Assembly: GCA_003117195.1 (NCBI GenBank)
Contig: BDSI01000009.1
Span: 558,001 to 622,000, forward strand
Length of the DNA stretch: 64,000 nucleotides
Origin: Eudorina sp. 2006-703-Eu-15
Lineage: Eukaryota > Chlorophyta > Chlorophyceae > Chlamydomonadales > Volvocaceae
Direction of reading: 5' to 3'
The notes beneath the pieces were generated by a model that was not told the origin of the DNA, ran no database searches, and saw only the letters and a list, made by a program, of their open reading frames with translations. Each line of letters begins with the position of its first letter. Position 1 is the first letter of the stretch. Position numbers and translations under genes: made by a program. Shown here in pieces: positions 55,701-64,000 of the stretch.

Positions 55701-56133
55701 GCTCTGCTCTGCTCTGCTCTGCCCTGGCTGACTGGCCTGCCCTGACCGGGCCTGACTTGCCTGGCGGCGCCTGCAGGTGGGTGAGGTGCTGCAGCGGAGC
55801 GGCGGGAAGTACCTTGTGGGGGACCGTTTCACTGCCGCCGACCTCACCTTCGCGGCCTTGAGCGCCATCGTGCTCATGCCCCAGCAGTACGGCGCCTACC
55901 TGCCCCCCCTGGAGGCCCTACCGCCGGACTTCCCCGCCCGGGAGCTGCGCGACACACCCGCGGGGCGTCACGCGATGCGGATGTACGACATGCACCGGCG
56001 GGTGGATGGGTGGGGGCGGCCGACGACTGCGGCGACGGGGGCCGCGGCGCCGGCGGACGCGGACGTGGACGCGGCGGGGCAACAGCCGGGTCCAGTCGGG
56101 GAGGCGGTGCTGTCGGGCCCGTCGCGGTTGTGA
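52765..56133 (+). CDS. Glutathione S-transferase-like protein (3 exons, 312 aa)
   Basis: Exons 52765-53082, 53610-53873 and 55777-56133, all phase 0. The N-terminal thioredoxin-like half has ISIPASHYCERARWALDYAS with a candidate catalytic Cys15 (S-x-Y-C), then RAGGTRTVPVLK and the LADSKDIVQYAHERM region containing the Glu/Asp-Ser glutathione-contact motif (ADS). The C-terminal helical half ends with KYLVGDRFTAADLTFAALSA, the conserved N-capping/D motif of GST C-domains. The SHYCE+ARWALD signature is that of a widespread bacterial GST-like group rather than plant phi/tau classes; substrate unknown. The last about 40 residues are low complexity. Head-to-head with the Tcd-like gene. TGTAA occurs 5 nt after the stop. 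Confidence 0.85.
54000..55764 (+). repeat. 38-bp satellite filling GST-like intron 2
   Basis: About 45 units of the type CTGGCTGACTTGCCTGCCCT + GACCTGCTCTGCCCTGCC, built from CCTGA/CCTGC/CTCTG pentamers, with several higher-order blocks duplicated (for example 54,030-54,240 against 54,415-54,600). A CTCTG run lies at 55,655-55,720. It occupies almost all of the 1.9-kb intron. Its reverse strand is open over long stretches in two frames (Gly/Gln/Ser/Arg repeats), which I regard as repeat artefacts. Confidence 0.95.
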
Positions 56134-59100
56134 ATGGTGTAACGGAGGTGTCTTGAGGGGCTGGGTCTGTCCTCTGTGGGTCTGAAGCTCTGAACAACAG
56201 TCGGTCGGCGTCGATCGGTCGGTCGAGATGACCCGCGCGCCGCGCCTCGGCGACGTCGCCGGGTCGCCGTGGCGGAGCTGTCGGGAGGGGCGCCGCCCCG
56301 ACGCACCCGACGCCCAGTTGGGGGAGTGGTGGCGGCAGAGCGCGAAGGAACAGAACCACGTGAGCTTGGCAGCTTGCTCGTCGCGAAATGTGTTTTGTAG
56401 CGTTTAACATTATGATACACATCATGGGTGATCCCCCGCCCCAATTGGCCATCCCGCTGCGTTTCGGTTCGGATCGGACACAGGCACAGGGGGAGTGCAG
56501 GGGTGCCCGAGGGGACAGCAGGCAGGTCGGTGACGGGAAAAAGGGGGACGCCTGGCGGGTGGCAGCGCGCCCACGGGTACGTGGTCCTCCGGGTGACGGC
56601 ACTCGCGACAACGCGTGGTGTGCAGCCGGTGGCATACAACAAGACGAAACACTGCGTAACATGGGCACTTGTGCCCGTATCTGTGATGGCGGTGGTCGTG
56701 ATGGTGGGTGTATCGGTGCGGTCAAGAGAGCACTGAAGCTCCGAGACGTGGAGACGATGACATGTCGGTGTGGGAAGTGGGGTGTGTTGTACGGCAACAA
56801 TCCCCGAAAGCTTAGCCTGACCGCACTTGCAGTCCTTCCAATTGCTTCCTTTGCCGTTTATTCCGATTGCTTCTTTTATTCTTAGAACAGTGAAAAAGGC
56901 TGTAGGGAGCGAGCCGCGGGTGTTGCCTGGCCTGGGGTTGCCATCGAGAGGCAGCCCAGGCCGCGGACCGATGGAATGACCTGTGTGGCTGGATGGCTGG
57001 GCGGTTTCAGTACTGGATCAACATCTGTCTTTCATTTGTATTGGTCGCCGAGCCAACCTCGCATTGCGTGCTGTGGGTGCGCGACATTGGTTCATTGTGC
57101 CGTGGATTGGATGCGTCGTACCGAATTGAGGATGCTGCTCCCACCCACCCCGCACTCGAGGACCTCTGCAGGAAGGACTGCAGCCCGGTCGGTTGCTTCT
57201 GCCCCATGAGCCGGGATCTTGGGAACCGCCTGTGGCAGAGCGCATGGCTTAATTGCTTTATTCTTGGGGTGGCAGGATGTCCTGAGGGGCGATGCGGCTC
57301 CTCGGGCGACTTCGGAGGTGCCCGTGCCGGCAAACGGTTGGGCAGAGGCCCGCACGGGACTGGCCCGGAGGTAGGGCCTGTCAGGACCCAAGGTTTTCAG
57401 TGCGCGCGTGGCGGGCAAGCGCTGGGCGCCGGGCGTCCCCGGGTGATGAGCTGCGGAGGTTGTCGGTTGGTGGTTGGTCGTTGTGATGGCGCGGATGCTT
57501 CCGGTCGGGCTTGCGGTGGGCTGCGTGTTGAGTTACGGAGGCCCCTTGTGAAGGATTGCGATGGGTGCGATGTCCGCCCGCAGTGCCGCTCCCCCCTCTC
57601 CCGCCCCCCGGGGTCTGGAGCCCTTACGAGACGTCACTACTAGCACGTGTGCTGGGGTGGGGTGCAGCAGCAGCGCCAAGAGCAGCAGGGGCCTCTTACA
57701 GGGCGCAGCGAGAGGGCAGAGCGTCAGACAGTGCAACGGCAGCTGAGAGGTGGAGGGGACCCCCTGCCGCCATACAGCTATGTATGTGTAGTCTCCAACG
57801 AGCTGCCGCTGCTGGTCCGAGCGATTCCAGTCTCAAGAGGTGCCCGCCTACACACCAGGCTACGTCCTAACCCGTCGTCCTGAACCACACCACAAGCACC
57901 TTCCGGGTCGCCCGCCCTTTCCGCAGGGCTGCCCGCCGTGCCACCCTCCTGTACACGTCTGATAAGGTACCCGGCCCCAAGAATGTTGGCACCACAAGTG
58001 GGGCCAGGCCCTCGAGCCCCATCTCTGAAAGCCTCAGCCGTGGCAGCCCTGGGGCAGCTTCGAATGCCGCCCGGGAGAGCTGCCCGATCATCCGTCCCTC
58101 CCGCCTGCAGCGATGTGACGTGTTCCGCGCGGCTCGCCGCGGTGGCCATTCCTGCCCCTGACCGGCGCCCCTCATCCAGTCGGCACCGACCGCATCGCAG
58201 CGGCGGCGAGTGCAGCGTCAGGCAGGCAGGAGGCCGGCAGGCAGCGGGTCACCACCTGCCTCACCACCGGGCACCGTGAGAGACACGGCGTCTCGCAATG
58301 AGACCAGCAGCGGACGACGGAGACACGACTCCACCGACGAGCGCTTCTAACAAACTTCTTCCTGCCGAGCTGGTCTGTCCCCTGCTGCTGCTGCTGCTGT
58401 GGCAGGCACGCTACAGCGCATCGTATATGACGCACGCGGGGCAAGGTGGGGCAACGTCCGGCCCCCCCTTGGGATGCTCCCGAGCCCCACAGCGCGCACC
58501 ATGCTGTCGCTGTCATGACACCGCATCATGCCCCCGGGTCATCGGCCGTAATGGCACTCGCTCGTGTAGCACCCCCAGCACTCCTTGAGAGCTTCCACCG
58601 CGCCTTTCCCGGATCGCCGTGCCCCCTCCCCCCTCCCCCAGACACACCATCCGCCGCTCGCCTCGCAGCCGCTCTACCGGACGGCGCCCCTCCCTCCCCC
58701 CGTCTATCGAACCTCCCTGTCACGCACATCCCCTCCCCTCCCCTCCCCTGCCAGCAGTCCTCACGATGCCTGAGACCCTCTATCATACCCCGCGGCCCCT
58801 CCGCACACACCCGACACGCTGACGGCCGGACGGCTTCCTTTTCTAAACACACTTGACAGTACTCCCCGACACATGCTTCAAGCACCCTGCTAGCACCCTG
58901 CCAGCACCCCCTGCGCTCGCTGTCCCCTCAGTTCCACATCGCCCGCGTCCCACCCTGCCCCGCGGTTCCACACCGCGAATCGGTAAGCATTCGCAGCCGG
59001 GCTGGCTGTTTCAGATTCGCTTCTTTTCCTCTTATTACCCCCCTTCCCCCCCACACACACCTCACACACCACCAACACACACATAAACACACACGGGCCT

Positions 59101-59255
59101 GTGCGGGTTTGTCATTAAACACACACACGGTTTCCATTCGGCGCTTCCAGGCCGCCGCACTTGCCGTTCAGCGAGCCTGCCCAAGGCTCCGAGGCCCCAG
59201 TCAAGAGCCTCAAAAGCCCCGCCGTAGCAGTAGCCGTACCTGCTGCCTGCCTTCC
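56134..59255. other. 3.1-kb convergent intergenic region, no gene supported
   Basis: Lies between the 3' ends of the GST-like and WD40 genes. Several frames of 100-200 codons exist (for example + 56,993-57,643) but none shows domains, splice-consistent neighbours or coherent composition. TTACA at about 57,694 would put a WD40-gene poly(A) signal about 1.5 kb downstream of its stop; no closer one was seen. 58,600-59,100 is C-rich with CCCCTCCCCT runs and ACACAC tracts. Confidence 0.45.
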
Positions 59256-59627
59256 TCAAGCGCCGTCCATGGATCCGGAGGTGCGGTTGGATGCCGGTTG
59301 CAGCACATCCCGCGTGGACCAGGCCAGACAGCGGCAGTCCACCCCACCCGACATTATCACCCGGCCGTCGGGGCTGAACGCCACACAGCAGGCCGCCCCG
59401 CCCAGGTGCCCGCTCAGCCACCCCACCTCCCTCCACCGCCCCGTCTCCCACACCCGCAGCGACCCGTCCCCCAGGCTGGCCGCCAGCAGGCCGCCGTCCG
59501 CGCTGAACGCCACGCCCGTCACCTCCGACAGCGCCGGCAGCAGCGTCAGTCGGGTGGGCGAGAACGGCGAGGACGGCCCGCTGTCGCCGGGCCCGGCGCG
59601 GAAGGAGACGCTGTTGCCACCTCCGCC

Positions 59628-59665
<38 letters not shown>

Positions 59666-62600
59666 CGGCACGGCCGCCGGGCTGCGGCCGGCCCCAGATC
59701 GTGACGGCGCTGCCCGCCGCCACCGCCGCGAACTTGCCGCAGGAGCTGGTCACGATGGCGGTGACGGGCGCCCCGTGGGGCCCCAGTCGGTCCGCCGCCT
59801 CCCGCCGCGACCGGATGCTCCACATCATCACCTCCCGGCCGCACCCCAGCAGCAACCACCGGCCGTCGGCGCTGAAGGCCGCACCCGCCCACCGACCCAC
59901 CAGCGTGCCGGGCCCGATGCCGGCGCCCAGGCCGCCCGTGTCGCCATCGCCGTGCCCGGAGGCGGCGGCGGCGCTCCGCAGGATCGCCGCCCGGCTCGGC
60001 CGTACACACGGTACGGCAGTGCCGAGGTGCTGCCAGTCCTGTACGGACCACACCGCGATGCGGCCCTCGCCGTCCGCGGTGTACATGAGGCTGCCGTCGA
60101 GGCTGAAGCCGACGCCGTCCATTGTCGTACAGGAGGCCTCTTCGTCGTCGCCGCTGCAGCGCAGGCGCGCGGCCTCGCGGGTGGTGAAGTCGCCGTGGGC
60201 GGCGGCGGCGGCGGGGCTGGCGGCGGTGTGGGGCGCGACGTGCCAGACGTGGGCGGTGCCGTTGGACAGCGCCGCCGCCACCAGGCTGCCGTCCGGGCTC
60301 CAGGCCAGGTTGTGAACCGCTGAGGGCGGAGGAGGGGGAAGGAGGGGGACGGAGGGGGAGGAGGGCGAGATTGAGGCCGATGCCGAGCAGATGCGCGACA
60401 GGGGAGGAGAGGGAAAGAGCAGGTCTCACGGAGGCAGTCGGTGAGCCACACCGCACAGGTGAGGCGCCAGGGGGTGTTCCACGCGAGATGGGCAACAGGC
60501 GTCCCGGCTTCGGCAACAGCCGCAAGAGCTGCCCGCTCGTAGGACTTGTAGGACTTGGAGGGCTTGAGCCGCCTCCCAGCTTTCGACCCGCCAGCTCCCA
60601 TGACCCAGGGATCCATGCTGTCTCTTGCTCCTCCTGCGCCACCTCCAGTCCGCACCTGCCCGCTGACACCGTCACAGCCCACCCGGCTCCCGCACATGTC
60701 GTCTACCCATTCGCAGCGCCCTGCTCCGTATCGCTTTTCGTTCTTCTTTGTAACGCTCGCTCCGTCCCCCTCCCCCCGGCCGGTCCCAACCCCAACCCCA
60801 ACCCCAACCCCAACCCCTAAACCCCACCCACCTCCGGGCTGCTCCACCGCCACCAGCACCGAATGGCGGAAGGCGTCCCACATCCGAATGGTGCTGTCCT
60901 CCCCCCCCGACAGCGCCAGCACACCGCCCGGGCCGAAACACACCGTCGACACCCGGTCCCGGTGGCCGCTGCTCTCCGTCAGGATCGTCGCCGACGTCCG
61001 CGTGCCGTACGGCGAGCCCGCGGCGCCGCCGCCCGTCAGCGGCGGAGCGCGGACACGCGGCAGCGCCAGCGCCGCCGCGCCGGCGCCCGCGGCGCCGGCG
61101 GCGGAGGCGTCCGCCGCCGCCGCCGCCACCGCCAGCTGCACGTCCCAGGTGAACACCGCCGTGCCCGCCGCCGCCATCAGTACGGCACCCCGGCGGCCGA
61201 ACCTCACCGCCGGCACGTCCACGACCTCGTCCTGCCCCAGCGGCAGCGGCAGTACGGACAGACAGGCGCCGGTGGCGGCGGACCAAAGCACCACCGTCGC
61301 GTCCGACACCGAGGTCGCCAGTAGCGACCCGTCCGGGCTGAACGCCAGCGCCCGAATGGGGCTCCGAAGCCCCCGCAGCTGCGACACCTGGTTTCCGCTG
61401 CGGGCGTCCCACAGCGTGGCGGCGCCGACGTCCAATACCGGCGTCGGCGGCGACGCCGCCGTCGTCGACGGACGCTGCGCGCCGGCGGCGCCGCCGCCGC
61501 TGGCGGCGGCCGGCGGCGTGACGAGCGCGCCGGCGGTCGCCATCAGGCCCCCCGCGGGGCTGAAGGCGACGCAGGCGTTGGCCCAGGCGCGGCCGCCGAC
61601 GGCGCCGGCGCCGACGGGCAGTGCGGCGAGGGCCTGCCGCCGCTCCAGCGCCCAGAGTTCGGTGCTGGAGGTGCAGACGGCGGCCAGGAGGGTGTCGGCT
61701 CCAGGGGCGGCGGAGGGAGGGGGCGGCGCCAGGTGGACGGCGAACACCTCCCCGCAGATGGGCGGCAGGCGGATGGTGGCGGTGATGTTGCGGGACTGCG
61801 GGGGGGGGGGTCGGAGAGGCGGGGGAAGGGAGGTGTCGGGAGGTGTCGGGAGGGGGGGAGGAACCGAGCATTGACGTTGAGGTAGTGGGCGGCGGAAGGA
61901 GGCAAGGGGCCGGTGCCGGGGTGGGCGATACGGGGCCCGGGAGGGGACAGGCCATTGGCATGGGCATTCAGATTGAGGTTATGGGCCGGGGACGGGGCCA
62001 CAACAGGGGCGGCCGATCCGCCAACACCCGGATCGCGGTTGGTCCCATCCGAAACGGCTCCAGTCTCGAGCACCCCGTGTGACCGACTGACTAACTGATT
62101 AACTGACTGACCGACTATCTGACTGGCCGTACTGCGGGGAGTTCCTACCGGCCAACATTCGGCCGCCCCACCAAACCTCAACTGCCACCCCTCCCCACAA
62201 TACCCACCCTCACCACACCACCCATCCCATCCCAGCCCCACCGACCCACCTGCACGTTCCAGAGCCGCAGCGCCGTACTGCAGCTCTGCACCACAATCAG
62301 TGTCTTCCCTCCGGGCAGGAAGCCCAGCCACACCACCCCGCCGCCGCCGCGCGAGTCCGAGGTGCCGGCCGGCGGCATCAGCTCCGCCGTGCGAGTGGCC
62401 CCCCAGCCGTCGGGCGCCACCGCCCACAGCACCACCTTGCCGCTCGCCGAGTCGCCCGCCGCCACCAACGCACTGCCCCGTACAATCACCATATCGCCGC
62501 CGCCGCCAGCGGAGGCGGCGCCAGGCGTCGGCAGCTCCGCCGACGACGCCACCAGCCGCGAGCCCGCCGGGGCGCCGTACGCCGTCGCGCTAGCGCCGGG

Positions 62601-64000
62601 TCCGGGCTCGTAGATCGCGATGCAGCTGACCCATGGGTCATTGCGTGGCGGGGGTGGCGGCGTCGCAGGCAGGACTGAAGGCTCGGGTTCCGCTTCAGGC
62701 TCCGCCGCCGCCGCGTCTTGCGAGGTGCTGGAAGGATCGCTGGTGACGGCAGCATCGGCGGCGCCGTCGCCGTTGCCGGTCCCGGTCCTGCTGGCGACGG
62801 CGGAGGCGGATGCGGACGGCGATGCCGCCCCGGGCTTCACTGAGGTGACGGAGGAGGGTCGCTTGGCTGCCGAGAGGGAAGGGGTGGACGCGGACGCCGA
62901 TGCCAACATCCGAGACGACGACGACGACGACGCAGACGGCAGCGGCGCTGACGCCGCTGACGCCGCCGCCGCCGCCGCGGCGGCGGCGGCGGCGCTCTTC
63001 CTTGCGCTTGTGATCCTGCGCCCCACGTCCCGGCCCCGCAGCATGTGCAGCTGCGCGCGGGGCGCCCCCGTGGTGAGGTCCCACAGAGTGACCGCCCCGG
63101 GCTCCGACCCCGCGGTGGCCAGCAGCGGCCGCACCGGGGCGAAGGCGCCAGCGGACAGCGCCGCGTGGTGCGCCCCCGGGCCGCCGATCAGCAGCAGGGC
63201 GCGGCGCCCGCTGAGCGTGTCGATCAGGGAAGCCTGTCCGGGGGCGGGTGGGATGGGGTGGGGAGTTGTGGTAGTGATGGTGGCGGTGGCGGTTCCGGGG
63301 ACAAGGGTGGGGTTGAAACGAAAGTAAGCCCGGAGTGACAGCTGGTTGGGGAAGCGGATAGGGCGGAGAGGCGCCCGAGGGGTGTGGATATACGACTGAT
63401 ACGTACGAGAGGTACGGCGATTGGCCGGGGTATACCCGGCGGGAGCGGGGCGGGGATCGGCCTCGCCGCAGTGTGCCGCGGTGCGGGGAATGGGTCCCTT
63501 GGGACACGGTTCGTACACCTATGACCCGGACGCCCTGACTCCGCCCCCGCACCTGCTCGCCGCACTCGCCGGTGGCCAGCACCACCTCCCCGTCCTCACT
63601 GGCCAGCAGCGCCGTCACCCGGTGGGGGCACTCCGCCGCCCGCATCACCGGGGAGCGGAACCGCGGGTGGGGCATCGCCGTCACGAAGGAGGGCGGGTAC
63701 AGCGGCTCCGGACCCGCGCCGCCGGCAGACGACCCAGCCGTCGGCGGCGGCAGCAGACCCGGCGTGATAGGCCGCGACGCCGCCGCCGCCGCGGCGGCGG
63801 CGGCAGTGGCAGCGACGGCGGAGCCGCCGCCGCTGCTACCGCCCAGCGACGACGGCGCCGCCGGCGGCGTCCGCGCCGGCAGCGACACCGGGAACAGCGA
63901 GTCCGCCGCGGCGGCGACGGCGGCGGCCGCCGCCGCCGCCGTGATCTGCTCCGCTAGTTTCCGGAAGGGCGACTGCAGCGGCGTGCAGCTCGCGCTGCAG
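59256..64000 (-). CDS. WD40-repeat protein, 3' part (last four exons in window)
   Basis: Minus-strand exons 64000-63553 (partial), 63233-62250, 61795-60832 and 60319-59256; phases agree and the stop TGA is at 59,258-59,256. At least 1,150 residues are visible. WD-type blades recur: LASEDGEVVLATGECGEQ, LATAGSEPGAVTLWDLTTGA, RALAFSPDGSLLATSVSDAT, CFGPGGVLALSGGEDSTIRM, NLAWSPDGSLVAAALSNGTA, FSADGGLLAASLGDGSLRVW, FSPDGRVIMSGGVDCRCLAW. Linkers are Ala-, Ser/Thr- or Gly-rich, including a run of about 16 Gly. At least ten blades suggest two propellers. WD40 proteins are scaffolds; nothing here identifies the complex. The N-terminal part in view is Ala/Ser-rich (KLAEQITAAAAAAVAAAADS). A CTGCAG near 63,980 could be an acceptor, so the exon may begin just inside the window. 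Confidence 0.85.

Noticed and set aside
54596..55877. Two long minus-strand reading frames (284 and 408 codons) of Gly/Gln/Ser/Arg repeats
   Set aside because: They are translations of the 38-bp satellite in the GST-like intron. Because 38 is not a multiple of 3, the same peptide pattern appears in more than one frame, and there is no start context or neighbouring exon.
56993..57643. 216-codon + strand frame
   Set aside because: Composition is irregular, no motif is recognised, and there are no splice partners in the convergent intergenic region.
59109..60323. Long + strand frames (404 and 384 codons) opposite the WD40 gene
   Set aside because: They are antisense shadows of the WD40 exons in GC-rich DNA; the minus strand carries the blade motifs and phase-consistent introns.
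60790..60830. Telomere-like (CCCCAA)n/CCCCTAAACCCC tract
   Set aside because: The units are CCCCAA with a single CCCTAAA, not the TTTTAGGG of Chlamydomonas, and they lie inside a WD40 gene intron next to its donor. An internal microsatellite is the simpler reading.
1..64000. CRISPR array, rRNA or bacterial operon structure
   Set aside because: The tandem arrays are satellites without unique spacers, no rRNA or tRNA was recognised, and genes are spliced and monocistronic.

Overview
The window reads as nuclear DNA of a volvocine green alga (Chlamydomonas, Volvox or a close relative). The evidence is GC-rich coding sequence, many short exons with GTGAG/GTGCG-type donors, Ala/Gly/Pro-rich low-complexity inserts inside conserved proteins, TGTAA poly(A) motifs, non-LTR retrotransposon 3' ends with CATT tails, and plant-type protein families. 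The species cannot be named from sequence alone. All gene models below were built by hand from reading frame, splice-site phase and recalled family patterns; every internal exon junction quoted keeps phase. No RNA evidence was available.

Layout: (1) 1-1,445 (+), the 3' part of a plant-type multi-pass membrane protein (rolling-stone-like). (2) 3,924-12,663 (+), a 14-exon GTPBP1/GTPBP2-type translational GTPase of 691 aa, with satellites in three introns. (3) 12,664-26,400, an accessory stretch rich in repeats: a truncated LINE, a CATT-tailed LINE remnant, a Cys-rich ORF, a SAM-like header gene, broken ORF pieces, two copies of a 243-bp TGTG...CACA element, and an intact Crinkler/RHS-type P-loop NTPase-nuclease gene (21,276-24,122). 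A perfect hairpin follows, then an mTERF-family gene on the minus strand. (4) 26,768-38,728 (+), a 14-exon gene for a 2,584-aa SPIRAL2/TORTIFOLIA1-like TOG protein. (5) 39,266-42,652 (-), a complete 7-exon ornithine decarboxylase. (6) 42,653-45,868, repeats and a LINE C-terminal ORF. (7) 46,310-51,923 (-), a complete 9-exon eukaryotic TcdA/Tcd1-2 homologue (ct6A tRNA modification) with an N-terminal membrane anchor. (8) 52,765-56,133 (+), a 3-exon GST-like protein whose intron 2 is almost entirely a 38-bp satellite. (9) 59,256-64,000 (-), the 3' part of a long WD40-repeat protein.

The housekeeping genes are not obviously one pathway, although GTPBP1 and Tcd both act on translation or tRNA, and ODC makes polyamines. 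The most unusual part is 16-24 kb: a Crinkler/RHS-class NTPase-REase gene sits beside a SAM-like header gene and decayed ORFs, interspersed with small transposable elements and LINE remnants. That arrangement fits a mobile-element-linked effector or genome-conflict locus in a free-living alga.
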